Below are positions 47,380 to 57,799 of a DNA stretch of 64,000 nt, in pieces; within the stretch, counting starts at the first letter, position 1; each line of letters begins with the position of its first letter. The DNA is from Eledone cirrhosa. Taxonomy: Eukaryota; Mollusca; Cephalopoda; Octopoda; Eledonidae. The notes beneath the pieces were generated by a model. It saw only the letters and a list, made by a program, of their open reading frames with translations. It was not told the DNA's origin and made no database searches. The stretch is from contig OZ024742.1 in NCBI GenBank assembly GCA_964016885.1, positions 8,355,162 to 8,419,161 on the forward strand, written 5' to 3'. The translations under genes were made by a program, and so were the position numbers.

Positions 47380-47650
47380 AGGAAGAAGGAGTCAAGTCCC
47401 AAATTTCTATGAATTTAAATTTGGTGAAATCGTGAAAGAGAGAGAATAAAGACCATCAAACCTGGTTGAAATGTGAGCAAGGAAGGAATTTCGCACAGGT
47501 CTAACAGGAGGAAGAAGGGGTCTAGTCTGCGAATTCGGTAAACATAAGTTCTGTGAAATCGTAGACGAGAGACAGAAAAAATGCCGACCGGCCTGGCCAA
47601 GCGTGCGAAAGAAAAGAATTACGCACAGGTCAAACGGGAAGAAGGAGGAG
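47380..47650 (+). repeat. 130-bp tandem repeat, two diverged copies
   Basis: CGCACAGGTC(T)AA(A)C is at 47493 and 47623, and GTGAAATCGT(G/A) plus GAGAGA lie in each copy. Period 130 bp. Divergence is high. Confidence 0.65.
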
Positions 47651-47722
47651 GAGGAGAGGTAGTAACGGAGAATGAGTGAGTGAAGGGTTAGGAAGAGGCT
47701 AACAGAGAGAGAGACTGCTAGA

Positions 47723-47753
<31 letters not shown>

Positions 47754-47796
47754 CAAAGTGTTTAAACGATCAAATTTTACTTTAGAACATTTATTT

Positions 47797-47841
47797 GCTG
47801 ACAATTGTTTCTTCCAGAGGGAAGTCTGGGATCATCGGAGT
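47797..47841 (-). ncRNA. Weak hammerhead-like RNA, ACAATTGT type
   Basis: On the - strand, CCGATGA is at 47838-47832, stem II TCCCAG/CTGGAA-type with one clash, GAAA 47811-47808, stem III ACAATTGT, cleavage base C. Only two stem I pairs form and U4 is C. It is related to the motifs in P2. Confidence 0.35.
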
Positions 47842-48225
47842 ACATAATTGTTATTAGTGTCAAAGGTATCGTGTGGAGAGTCAGGAGTTAAAAAGATGTT
47901 CTGCTTGAGAGAACCCAATTACCGGCAGCACTGGTTGGAAGTGTAAGAGGTATAAGTGAAAAGCACAAGCAAAAAAAAAAAGCAGAAGCAAAAAAATACA
48001 GGCAAACAAAGTTATAAGCAAGGAAAATTAGTGTACAATGCAGGAGTCAATACAGTCAATAATGCATGTATGAGGAAAGAGTTATAATGCAGTTGAAATA
48101 AACATATTTTTTGTTGGGTGTTAAACCGGCTAGTACCAAGTACTACACTCCATATTTATAGTTGTATCAAACATATAAATATAAATATTTTTATTATTTT
48201 ATATATATGTGTGCATATGTATGTA

Positions 48226-48498
<273 letters not shown>

Positions 48499-48552
<54 letters not shown>

Positions 48553-48553
48553 C

Positions 48554-48584
<31 letters not shown>

Positions 48585-48600
48585 ATATATATATGTATAT
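48499..48600. repeat. (TG)n and TA-rich tract
   Basis: TG run of about 50 bp, then TA-rich sequence, then a 50-bp hairpin at 48601-48650 (AGGAATGAAAATTGGCG and its inverse). Confidence 0.9.
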
Positions 48601-48654
48601 AGGAATGAAAATTGGCGTAACAACACAGCACGCCATTTTTCATTCCTATATGCT

Positions 48655-49170
48655 TTTCCCTTAGCTGTGACCTGTCTTATTCTCTTCCCTTACTGCTATC
48701 CTCTTTCTCTCTCCTTCTCCCTCTTACTCTCATTCTGCTCCTCTGCTAGCCACCCTCTCTCGGCTAGCCTGTTCCTCACGCTTTCACTCACTCACTCTCT
48801 GCTACTCACCCTCTCTCACTTCCTCCAACGTCCGGCACCGTGCGACATTCTTTTCTCGCTCACACTTCGCACGGTACGGATGATCTTTCGTCTTCTCGTC
48901 ATTGTTCGCAAGTTTTTATGTTCAAATGAATCACTGACTTGATTTTCTCATTTCTTCTCTTTACGTTGCTTAACCATTTCATGTTTGTTTACCTGTCTCT
49001 CTTTATCCACCCAATTCTTTTTATCTCAATAACTTATTTTAGCTATTGTTCGCGCTTGCCGGAGGTATCTGCTCTTTAATGCGAAGAAATACTTATGATG
49101 GCTAGTAGATCACTGATGGCGGATAGTCCTGGCTTCTATTTCCAATTCTTCATTTAATTTGTATATATAT
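48655..49170. other. Pyrimidine-rich unassigned stretch
   Basis: CT-rich to about 48830, then mixed sequence. No gene supported. Confidence 0.35.
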
Positions 49171-49204
49171 ATATAGTTATGTAATAAAAAACATAAGGCA
49201 ATTA

Positions 49205-49264
49205 TTCCATTTACCAGTGGTTTCTTAAAAGCAAAGAATTTTGCTTTCAATCATCAGAATGAAA
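49205..49264 (-). ncRNA. Hammerhead ribozyme, left arm of P4
   Basis: On the - strand, stem I is TTTCATT with AATGGAA (seven pairs, one G-U). CTGATGA is at 49257-49251 and GAAA at 49224-49221. Stem II is TTGAAAGC/GCTTTTAA (eight pairs, one G-U). Stem III is ACC-ACT-GGT. The cut is between 49212 and 49211. The core is canonical. Confidence 0.87.
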
Positions 49265-49347
49265 AAATCCTGGTCTGTTTATTGAATTTGGATTTTAAAA
49301 ACATTTGGTTTTTAAAATCCAAAAATTCAATAAACAGACCAGGATTT

Positions 49348-49407
49348 TTTCATTCTGATGATTGAAAGCAACATTTTTTGCTTTTAAGAAACCACTGGTA
49401 AATGGAA
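49348..49407 (+). ncRNA. Hammerhead ribozyme, right arm of P4
   Basis: Mirror copy: CTGATGA 49355-49361, stem II TTGAAAGC (49362-49369) with GCTTTTAA (49380-49387), GAAA 49388-49391, stem III 49391-49399, cleavage after A49400, stem I TTTCATT/AATGGAA. The only differences from the left arm are in the stem II loop. Confidence 0.87.
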
Positions 49408-49502
49408 TAATTGCCTTATGTTGTTTATTACATAACTATTAAGCTCTGTTACCTACATAGAGCACTCTTTTTTCCTGGACCTTTCCGACGGAATTACTTC
49501 AT

Positions 49503-49540
49503 TTATATATATATATATATATATATATTGGGAGGGTCAT
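49503..49540. repeat. (TA)n joined to a family G fragment
   Basis: TA run followed by TTGGGAGGGTCATATT, the family G end seen at 52.63 and 59.6-59.94 kb. Confidence 0.7.
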
Positions 49541-49655
49541 ATTTGTGTAATAATATTGCTAGAATTAATAACAGAACACACTCACTGTTTGGTTGGTTTT
49601 CGCTTCTGTCTCTTTTATATCGGTTAATTTAATTTATTCGGTCCTCAATGTTACC

Positions 49656-49660
<5 letters not shown>

Positions 49661-49722
<62 letters not shown>
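49661..49722. repeat. (TA)n
   Basis: About 60 bp of TA. Confidence 0.97.
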
Positions 49723-49725
<3 letters not shown>

Positions 49726-50009
49726 ATATATGTATATACATATATATATGATTCTCTGTGTGTGAGCACATGTGTGTGTATGTGTCCTCCAATGTTTCTT
49801 CTTGCTGTACTTTCCCACCTAAAGTCATTCTTCCCCCATCTTAGCAATAATCCAAGGTCAAACCTATTGCTCTGTGTATGAAGCAATAATTCTATTTAAC
49901 TAAACTGTCAGACCAGAAGAAGTTCACACGTCTTCTACCGCAACAATCATTGAATGAACAAAAAAGAAATAATTGTAAAAATCGTCTGTGTAAGTTATCC
50001 AGTGTCTAC

Positions 50010-50196
50010 ATATGTTTGTATATACATATTTCTGTGTGTGTATATATATATATATATATATTTATAAATATATATATACACACAGAAATATGTATATACA
50101 TATTTATATATTATGTATATATATATATATATATATATTTCTGTGTGTATATACATATTTCTGTGTATATACATCTTTCTGTATGTATATACATAT

Positions 50197-50234
<38 letters not shown>

Positions 50235-50490
50235 CTGTGTGTATATACATATGCCTGTGTGTATATATACATATAGTGTCTAGATATGTTTGGATATACA
50301 TATATCTGTGTGTATATACATATTTATGTGTGTAGATACATATTTCTGTATGTATATACATATTTTTGTGTGTGTATATATATATTTCTGTGTGTATATA
50401 AATATTTCTATGTGTATATAAATATTTCTGTGCGTAGATACATATTTCTGTATATATATATACATATTTCTGTATATATATATATATATA
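50010..50490. repeat. TATATACATATTTCTGTGTG-type minisatellite
   Basis: More than a dozen short units of about 20-24 bp built on ATACATATTTCTGTGTGTAT, with TA runs between. Frames on both strands are artefacts of Tyr/Ile/Cys/Val codons. A related block continues at 50690-50800. Confidence 0.85.
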
Positions 50491-50626
50491 TTCCAGAATT
50501 AGCCGTCGAAACGGCTTGAGCTCAGCCGTCGGGGACTTACTGGTTCCTATTACCCACTCTACTACCCCAAGTATTGAGTACTTTGGTGCGTTATGGTCCA
50601 CCTGGTTCCTTACCACATTTCCTTCG

Positions 50627-50630
<4 letters not shown>
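50490..50630 (+). repeat. Family C element, copy 6, most complete single arm
   Basis: TTCCAGAATTAGCCGTCG, AAACGGCTTGAGCTCAGCCG, TACTGGTTCCTATTACCCAC and GTGCGTTATGGTCCACCTGG, ending CCTTCGTTATATA. It gives the monomer of about 140 bp. Flanked by TA on both sides. Confidence 0.85.

Positions 50631-50685
<55 letters not shown>
50630..50685. repeat. (TA)n
   Basis: TA run after family C copy 6. Confidence 0.97.
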
Positions 50686-50689
<4 letters not shown>

Positions 50690-50811
50690 TATATGTATAT
50701 ATATATTCCTGTATATATATATATTTCTATGTGTATATACATATATCTGTGTGTATATACACATTTCTGTGTGTATGTATATATTTGTGTGTGTATATAT
50801 AGCAACTTTTC

Positions 50812-50925
<114 letters not shown>

Positions 50926-51190
50926 TTGCTAGATCTGAAGAGTGTAAGTTTTAATACTTAAAATATTGTTATAGTGGATGTTGTTTTCATTGAGAAAGGT
51001 CAGGTGTCTTTACACAACTGACAGTCCGTAGCTGACCTGATAGAAATTAGGAGTACATTAGTGACATCTTGTCATTATTGTTCCGGCTATTGTTCCATAA
51101 CATTTCACAGAATATATTTTAATCACTTTTTATATATATATTATATGTACTCTCTGTCTTGGTGTGTTGTTTGTCTTTATTGATGTAATA
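50926..51190. other. Unassigned stretch
   Basis: Mixed AT-rich sequence with no recognised feature. Confidence 0.3.
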
Positions 51191-51194
51191 TATG

Positions 51195-51445
51195 AGATAT
51201 AATAACCAACAGAGAAATATAAGTAACCTCGTGCTTGCTGAACCGAAACTACATCTCCCAAATTTGAGACCATCTGATATGATCACTTTCTTTACTAGGG
51301 ACTACACGAACAGCAGGAACATCACGAAACATTCATACCTAGATTCGATGTCAATAGGATAGATTAAAGCTGATACAGCCTGTATGTTGCCGTCCTACCT
51401 GCTAGAAATCACAGCGAAATCTTCATAAAAATCACACACATTTGT
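51195..51445 (-). repeat. Dispersed repeat family K, copy 1
   Basis: The - strand shares GTTCCTGCTGTTC, CCCTAGTA(A/G)AGAAAGTGAT, TTGGGAG(A/T)TGT and ACTTATATTTCTCTGTTGG with 55915-56165 on the + strand. Identity is moderate. No protein or hammerhead is supported. Confidence 0.65.
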
Positions 51446-51722
51446 TTTTATAATGGAAGGATATATTTGGTGATATATGCCTAGAAAGCCACCCTTGAAA
51501 TAAAATGGAATTATGCTGGTTTAATAATTTCACAAATGTTTGCCAATAGAGAGTCGGTTTCTAACATAGACACAAGACTCTCTCATTGGAATTTACACAT
51601 CAACTAGGTAGATATGTATGCCTGTGTAGATATAGATGTTATTGTAAGTGTGGTGTGGATGTTTTGAGTTGTATGTGGGCATGTGTATATGCTTTGTATC
51701 TGTAGATGTGTATATGCAGTTA

Positions 51723-51914
51723 TTAGATGCAACATATTTGGAATGTTTTACATATTTTTACTGTTCCATTAACGGATTGTACTTGTAATCTCCTAACTAA
51801 TTGTATTCTTTCTGTTCCTGTGAAGCCCAGCTTCTCCAGATTTGTATTGAGGTATTTACTAACATAACCCAGTGCCCCAATAATCACAACAATAACAAAC
51901 ACTGATTTGGAAAA
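51723..51914 (-). pseudogene. Non-LTR retrotransposon C-terminal remnant
   Basis: The - strand encodes about 63 residues ending at TAA (51723-51725), including VIIGALGYVSKYLNTNLEKL and NGTVKICKTF. The GALG-x-V-x-K...L...LEK pattern is common at the C-terminus of reverse transcriptase polyproteins in animal non-LTR elements. The upstream reading frame is lost within about 100 bp, so it is a short relic. The assignment rests on remembered family pattern and is moderate. Confidence 0.5.
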
Positions 51915-52084
51915 AAATGAAAAAATTAGACCCGATTTATCGAACCCATAACTTTTGCTTAATACATATATATATCTTCGATTCCATACAATTTAGGGTC
52001 TCTCGTATGTTGAGGATCACAAATATAATCAATTGTGAAAGATAGGCATTGAAATGGTGTTGTGTGATGTACTACTGAATATAT

Positions 52085-52119
52085 GTCTTGTTGTTGTTAT
52101 TGTTGTTATTGTTATTGTT

Positions 52120-52218
<99 letters not shown>

Positions 52219-52316
52219 CTTCTTCTTCTTCTTCTTCTTCTTCTTCTTCTTCTTCTTCTTCTTCTTCTTCTTCTTCTTCTTCTTCTTCTTCTTCTTCTTC
52301 TTCTTCTTCTTCTTCT
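52085..52316 (+). repeat. (TTG)n-(TTC)n trinucleotide block
   Basis: TTG/TTA units to 52216 switch cleanly to about 33 TTC units to 52316. All three frames on each strand give homopolymer-like translations, so none is a gene. Confidence 0.98.
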
Positions 52317-52511
52317 CGGGAGGGTAGTGTGCAGAGCATAATCAAGTCTCCAATTGATTGGACTAGACCCCCCCCCCCCCCAAGCCGGACCAACCGATCT
52401 TATCGACTTTATCATACAAACTAAAAAAAGATATCCACAACAGCAATGTTTCCACTTGCAGCAACCAGACAGGATTCATATCACAAATATATATTTACAG
52501 TAAATAAATAA

Positions 52512-52514
<3 letters not shown>

Positions 52515-52560
<46 letters not shown>
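52515..52560. repeat. (TA)n
   Basis: TA run immediately before a family G fragment. Confidence 0.95.
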
Positions 52561-52561
<1 letters not shown>

Positions 52562-52660
52562 TTCATTTATGTATTAGATTTGCAAGATTTCTTATCTGAA
52601 AACGTGTGTTGAAACAGATATTGTTATACTTTGGGAGGGTCATATTGCCAATAAAAACTC
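52561..52660 (+). mobile_element. Family G element, copy 1 (fragment)
   Basis: TTGCAAGATTTCTTATCTG, GTGTGTTGAAACAGATATTG and TTTGGGAGGGTCAT match the - strand of 59.9 kb. It contains CTGAAAA...GAAAC in hammerhead order but with A at the invariant G8. Confidence 0.6.
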
Positions 52661-52764
52661 ACGCACCTGTGACTATTTTTCACTGGGAAAAATTTGTCAG
52701 CATTTTCTTTTCCTTTTTACTAATATATCACAACTCGTGTGCCACACCTCTATTTTTGTAAAAC

Positions 52765-52779
52765 ATATATATATATATA

Positions 52780-52820
<41 letters not shown>
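52765..52820. repeat. (TA)n
   Basis: TA run next to the 3' side of the Penelope-like fragment. Confidence 0.95.
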
Positions 52821-52823
<3 letters not shown>

Positions 52824-52824
52824 G

Positions 52825-53555
52825 AATATAAAATGAAAGTGCTTTTTTAAAAAGGAATTTATTAGGTATTGACATATGTTTCTGTAACAGACGGAATACC
52901 TATGTATCGCTGCTTGCGTAATCATATAATGTTAGCAAGTATTCGATAGCAAATGTATAATCAGTTGTCACTTCTTCAGAGATATTGGATAAATTGGAAA
53001 AAATCAGAAAAATTGAAGTATTTATATTAGTTGTAAGAAAGGAAGAGAGGGGATTGTATATGACAGATGGCAATTCAATTTACTGGTAAACAAGTATATA
53101 AAGGGTAAATAAGAATTTTTGGGAGTGCCTATTTTAATCTATACTTGACCAATTGAACAATGGACAGGGCTGGTCGTTTGGTGTAGTAGTATTAATACAG
53201 ATATAAAGTGTCAATTAAGGAAGAGGGAGATTTACACTGCTACTGAATAACAACAATGCTGGTAGTCTGCTGGTATATGCATTAGGGAATTGAATTAAGA
53301 AATCTCATTTTATCTATAGCAGTTTATATCAAATGGTAAAGAATAGAAGAGTTGATAGAATCAAGACTGATAGGGAATGTTAATATGTATTTTGACAATC
53401 AAACGGAGATGGAGACAGGCGTTCAATCCTGGTAGTGTTTGTAATATGAAAATGTAGATTTCAAGCGATGGTTACAGTATAACGATCGCTCTATTCTGTT
53501 ATTTAATAAAATATTTTTGGATTTCATAATACAAAATAATTCCATATTACACAAT
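52825..53555 (-). mobile_element. Putative 3' region of Penelope-like element
   Basis: Downstream (on the - strand) of the GIY-YIG frame. CTCTGAAGAAGTG occurs at about 52978, and a decayed hammerhead-like arrangement lies at 52864-52899. The rest is AT-rich and non-coding. Extent is inferred from position only. Confidence 0.4.
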
Positions 53556-54165
53556 TTACAAAATTCCTGTCCGTGGAGGTATGGAGGGGCATTTTAGGTT
53601 AAATTGTTGGTTATTTTCGCGCAGCTGCCAAGCCTTGTCTGCGAGTGTTGTTACATAACGCTGGTTTTCATGTTTTATCGAGTAACAATGTCTATAAAGG
53701 CGAGATTTGAAGGAGGTGGCTGTAGAACCTACGTAGTACCACTTCTGGCTATCCGATTCGATAGTACATTTGTATATGATGTTGCGTTCAAGACACTGAT
53801 TGTTCAACGGACACATTCCTGGTTGGACACAGTTACAGTTATAATTTTGTGTTGTTGTATTGGCATGGATGGGTTGATGAGGTTGCTTAGAAAGGACGGG
53901 ATGTTGTTTGTTGTTTTGTGATGTTATAGCCGATGTTTTACGTGTATTGTTATGTGTTGGAAGGCGTTTATACAACCGTTTTGCGTTAAGCTTTTTTATA
54001 TGTTGTTCAATATCAGGGGCGGTTGAATATGAAAGTCGAATAGTGTTAGGGTTTAAGATTTTATTATATTTATGTGATGTTGGAAAGTGTTTTTTAACTA
54101 ATCGAAAGAATTGTGAGGGTAGATTGGTTTTAATAGAGTTGTTATAGACCGAGTTGTACCATATA
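53556..54165 (-). pseudogene. Penelope-like retroelement, RT-linker and GIY-YIG endonuclease C-terminus
   Basis: The - strand is open from about 54165 to the stop at 53556, about 200 codons, without its N-terminal reverse transcriptase. It begins with a linker containing RLVKKHFPTSHKYNKIL and LSYSTAPDIEQHIKKL. It then has a CNC-X5-C-X5-C cysteine cluster and a GIY-YIG domain with IIYK, WYYVGST, the arginine/histidine of FKSRLYRH, a downstream Glu and a W. This matches the CX-rich linker plus GIY-YIG nuclease at the C-terminus of Penelope-like elements, which nick DNA for target-primed reverse transcription. The start lies in lost sequence, so this is a 5'-truncated copy. The frame itself has no internal stop, so decay is recent or the fragment is only truncated. 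Family call is strong; function is known from the family only. Confidence 0.8.
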
Positions 54166-54177
54166 TACTCTTTAAAT

Positions 54178-54441
54178 CGCGGTCAGATTTACTGAGCACC
54201 TCCGGGATATTCGTCTCGGTGGTAGTTTCCCCATCGCCCGCCACTTTGGTGCCCGTGGACATTCCGCACACCATCTCACATTCTGTGGCCTACTCCAATG
54301 CCACGGAACATCCGCCAATCTCCTAAGAGTTGAACAACGAACCATCTTCATCTTACAGACCCACACCCCCCGGCCTGAACTCCCCACCCTTATTCCTTTA
54401 GCCTTCGACCACCACCCTCCTCCCACACATATCCCCCACTA
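54178..54441 (+). pseudogene. Second GIY-YIG-type endonuclease remnant, opposite strand
   Basis: The + strand encodes RFTEHLRDIRLGG, IARHFGARGHSAHHLTF and later VEQRTIFILQTHTPR. The RF-x-EH-x-x-D-I...HF...GHS order is that of the second half of GIY-YIG domains in other Penelope-like or related retroelements. The GIY and YVG part is missing, and the tail runs into Pro/His-rich low complexity. It is GC-rich, unlike the adjoining fragment, and lies head-to-head with it, so it came from a different element. Confidence 0.6.
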
Positions 54442-55035
54442 ACACCACTAACACACCCCTCCTTTTCACCGCCCACCCCACAACTAACAATACTAACACC
54501 TCTACTCCACCCCACACCCGACCACCCTTCCCCAACTAACATACTAACATCCCTCTCTTCTTCTCCTCCCCCTCCTTATCACACGCACACACCCACCGGC
54601 ACATATATATACGCGCTCACACTAAACACACACCCTACTACCACCACTAACCCTCACCCCCACACATCCACCCCACCACCTCGCAACTAACATCACTAAC
54701 ACCCCCTGACCACAAGCACAAGAACACACACACCCAGTTACACCACCCACCCTACACGCATCTAACATCACTAACATCACTAACACCCCTCAACCCTACG
54801 CACACGTACACACACACCCTCTTACACCACCCACTCTACACCTCCTACCACCACTGACCCCCCACTAACACCCGCATTCAACCCTTTCTCCACCTCCTGT
54901 ATACTAACACCCACTAACACCACCTTCACCAAACACACATACCAGTACACTACACTCCCTCCATCGGCCCCACACCCTTCTCTCCCCGCTCCACCCACAC
55001 CCTTTCTCCAACACTCACTCATCCCACTAACACCT
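54442..55035 (+). repeat. C/A-rich CACTAACACC degenerate repeat
   Basis: Almost G-free + strand made of CACTAACACC, CCACCCC and ACACAC. No gene supported. Confidence 0.85.
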
Positions 55036-55059
55036 CTACTATATATATATATATACTTA

Positions 55060-55235
55060 TAATCTATTTTATACCATCTCCGCGCATGAGCTCACCACTT
55101 TTCATATTACCCCAAATGTATTTCTATCGTAACAATGAAGACCACACATTACACCAATTCATCTTCATTTCAAGTCACTTGCCAAACAACTACCATTCCG
55201 AATTCTTCATTTCTAGATTTAGTTTATCATTATGC
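55060..55235 (+). mobile_element. Family G element, copy 2 (fragment)
   Basis: ATTTTATACCATCTCCGCGC to TTCTTCATTTCTAGATTT, closely matching 59715-59872. Preceded by TA. No hammerhead in this part. Confidence 0.75.
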
Positions 55236-55239
55236 TCCA

Positions 55240-55460
55240 GTGCAATATACACAATATACACCCAGGAGACTAATTGTGTGTATGTATGAGCATGTATGAG
55301 CATGTAATTGTGATTTATGTATGAACACATGCACGCTCGGCACACACACAGATATATGCATGTATATGTGTGTGTGTATATAAATATATATGTGTGTGTG
55401 TATGTATATATATATATATATATATACATACATACATATGTGTATATATGTATATATGAC
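55240..55460. repeat. ATAC/TGTG-rich simple sequence
   Basis: GTATGAGCATGTATGAGCAT, then CA- and TA-rich runs. Frames are artefacts. Confidence 0.8.
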
Positions 55461-55727
55461 AATAGTGAGGGAATAAGAGAGAGGGTGAGGGAGAGAAAAA
55501 TGTAAATAGATAAACATAAGCTCACAGATAAAAACAATCTCTAGACTGAAGTGAAAATAGATTCCAATGTCTATATATGGTATGAGTTTATGTAATAGTG
55601 AGAATGCGCTGCAGTTTAAATACTGCTGTTTCTTGAGAGTACAGAGTAATGCAGTGAAGGTAATAAAAAGAGACCAATGGAAAAGAATTACAATTTAGAG
55701 ATGCCGGGTAAAATATATGTATATATA

Positions 55728-55832
55728 TATGAAGAGGGTCGGGACACCGACGGCTGAGCTCCGGTCGTTTTGACAGCTATTGAATACTATGGTGCATTAT
55801 GGTCCACCTGGTATCTTACCACACTCTCTTTG

Positions 55833-55834
<2 letters not shown>
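55728..55834 (+). repeat. Family C element, copy 7
   Basis: GGACACCGACGGCTGAGCTC...TTTTGACAGCTA, then ATGGTGCATTATGGTCCACC and CTCTTTGTTATATA. It has the same inner deletion class as copy 5. TA on both sides (55834-55907 is about 74 bp of TA). Confidence 0.75.

Positions 55835-55907
<73 letters not shown>
55834..55907. repeat. (TA)n
   Basis: About 74 bp of uninterrupted TA. Confidence 0.97.
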
Positions 55908-55908
<1 letters not shown>

Positions 55909-55914
55909 GCATTA

Positions 55915-56165
55915 TGGCTGCAACTCGATTTCGAGTAATGCCATCACTTGGTACTTAAGCATGAATATCACAGACGTGGGTTTTAGTCGTGCTACAAAAT
56001 TACCTTTGGCGGGCAAGTCTAGGTTTGAAAGTTTCCTCATATTCCTGCTGTTCTGATGATCCCTAGTAGAGAAAGTGATGGTCTCTAAATTGGGAGTTGT
56101 TGTTTTGGTTCACCAGCACAAGATTACTTATATTTCTCTGTTGGTTATTAGATCTCCTAATAAAT
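55915..56165 (+). repeat. Dispersed repeat family K, copy 2
   Basis: Matches the - strand of 51195-51445. It contains CTGATGATCCCTAGTAGA and GAAA, but stems I and III do not form, so no ribozyme is called. Confidence 0.65.
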
Positions 56166-56212
56166 TATTTAGACCATTATTCAACCAAGTGCTCGATACT
56201 TGGGATAGTAGA

Positions 56213-56216
<4 letters not shown>

Positions 56217-56271
<55 letters not shown>
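56217..56271. repeat. (TA)n
   Basis: TA run before the family H composite. Confidence 0.97.
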
Positions 56272-56272
<1 letters not shown>

Positions 56273-56720
56273 TATGTATACGTACATACATATATGTGTA
56301 CAGACGCACAGTAGTATGTATATATATATATACATGCATACATATATATATGTACGTATGGGTTTACCGAACATTTATTATAATGTTCAGTTTGTTTGTA
56401 AACAAACAGATCGAATTACGCCGTACAGTGCTCGGAAACCATCGTCGCCCTTTTGTTCAACACTGACACAGGAACTATGTACTAGTTTCAAGCTTATTAG
56501 CTATCGTCAGCATTGTATACCTTTCTGTCATACTTATATTTAGGTATCAGCCGTACTATAAGTGAGAAATGAAATTTCGTTTCATTCTTTTCCATTTATC
56601 GTTTCGGTATGCCCGGCGACTAACTCACTCGATATGCAAATTAGGCTGCTCAGCCGTTAATATGCATAAGGAAAGTATATACTTTCAGACATTCAATCAT
56701 CTGACAGAAAGGTATACGTT
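56272..56720. mobile_element. Family H hammerhead element, copy 4 (composite of two orientations)
   Basis: The left part (to about 56530) is in - orientation and includes the ribozyme. The right part (56530-56715) is in + orientation from CTTATATTTAGGTATCAGCC through CACTCGATATGCAAATTAGG to AGAAAGGTATACG, where it stops just before a ribozyme would begin. Both halves carry GTATACCTTTCTG-type sequence at their junctions. This looks like an inverted dimer or a rearranged foldback. Confidence 0.7.
56474..56516 (-). ncRNA. Hammerhead ribozyme, family H, copy 4
   Basis: On the - strand, CTGACGA is at 56510-56504, stem II AGCT/AGCT (loop AATA, U-U at 10.1/11.1), GAAA 56489-56486, stem III ACTAGT, cut between 56480 and 56479. 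Stem I is ACAATG with CATAGT: five of six pair, with an A-A clash. Confidence 0.7.
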
Positions 56721-56741
56721 CTGTATAATCATGTCCATCAC

Positions 56742-56777
56742 GAGCTGAAGATCCGCTAAGGTGAAACAATTGTTCTC
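56742..56777 (+). ncRNA. Small hammerhead-like RNA, ACAATTGT type
   Basis: CTGAAGA is at 56745-56751, stem II only CC/GG after a U-U mismatch, GAAA 56763-56766, stem III ACAATTGT, cleavage base T56774, stem I GAG/CTC. The core is canonical but both open helices are short. Confidence 0.5.
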
Positions 56778-56875
56778 AGTATGGTGAACTAACTGTTGTG
56801 TAACCACTTCTACCTAACTCATCCCATTGACTGAGTGCTCTACCACTACGGATATTACCTTCCAGTGTTCTACCA

Positions 56876-57000
56876 CTATATATATATATATATATACACG
56901 TATACAATCACACACACACACAAGTATATATATACATGCATATACACATACAAACACATACACACACATATATATATGCACACATACCCACACATATAAA
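56876..57000. repeat. TA/CA-rich simple sequence
   Basis: TA run then CACACA, ATACACATAC units. Confidence 0.85.
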
Positions 57001-57555
57001 GTATGTAAATGCATATATCTGGGCCTGTATTTACATCTTTATATATTCCATTTCTCCTGTTTTCTAGCAAGACCATTCTAAGCCACTGAAGTCACAAGTT
57101 ATAATTTGCTAGATACACATCCTATTATCAGTTTCCACACTAAATAGTTTTTTTGTACAAATCTTCCGGTTGGTTTCTGTTGCAATTTATCGCTTCTACA
57201 TTGACAGTTGATCAATTTTCAACCTTGCAATGGCATAAGGCCAGCTATGTCCGGCTTTCAAAGCAACATAATTTGCCATCGATACAAAAGGCAGCCATTG
57301 ATACAGAATGTATACATGTCATGTTGGTTCGTTGGTCAGTAGGTTGTTTGGTTGATGTGTCTGTATGTTTGTCTGTCTATCTGTTTGCCACTCTGTATAT
57401 TTTTCTCTATATTTGCGTGGCAAGGTGTCTGTACGATGATGTACCTGAGTGTAATGTTGTACAACGGATGTATACCTTTCATTTCACTTTATTGTAACTA
57501 GTTGTAAAAATATAAAACAACAAATAAAACAACAACTACAAAACATTCTTGACGG
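57001..57555. other. Unassigned stretch
   Basis: Mixed sequence with TGTTTGTCTGTCTATCTG near 57367. A 114-codon + frame (57153-57497) has no recognised motif. Confidence 0.35.
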
Positions 57556-57619
57556 AGGATGGAGAATAAGGTTGTTTTAGTTTGGTTTGTTAGAGAGAAA
57601 CAAAAGACAGCAGTAAAAA

Positions 57620-57780
57620 AAAAAAACGACGAAAAAGTAGCAAAACTAAACAATCACAACAACAGTGACTGCAACTACAACAACGGAACAAATAAGGAGA
57701 AAAAGGCGAATAATAGCAACAATGATAACATCAGCAACAACAACAGTTACAATAATAACAAGAAAGAAGAAAATGTATTA
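57620..57780 (+). repeat. AAC/ACAACA-rich low-complexity tract
   Basis: Imperfect CAA/AAC units giving an Asn/Lys-rich frame; not a gene. Confidence 0.8.
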
Positions 57781-57799
57781 TATTATAGGCTGAAAATGA

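Larger units (their letters stand above)
49174..49438. mobile_element. Foldback element P4 with a hammerhead in each arm
   Basis: Nearly complete palindrome: ATAGTTATGTAATAAA at the left end and its inverse at the right, centre near 49306, loop of about ten bases inside GGATTTTAAAAA and its inverse. The two hammerheads face outward. (TA)n abuts the left end. Confidence 0.88.

Noticed and set aside
52029..52424. Poly-Gln, poly-Glu, poly-Arg, poly-Val and poly-Leu frames
   Set aside because: All frames of (TTG)n-(TTC)n are open; no flanking coding signal.
56040..56090. CTGATGA...GAAA in repeat K
   Set aside because: Stem II is weak, stem III does not pair and stem I is absent; the second K copy lacks CTGATGA.
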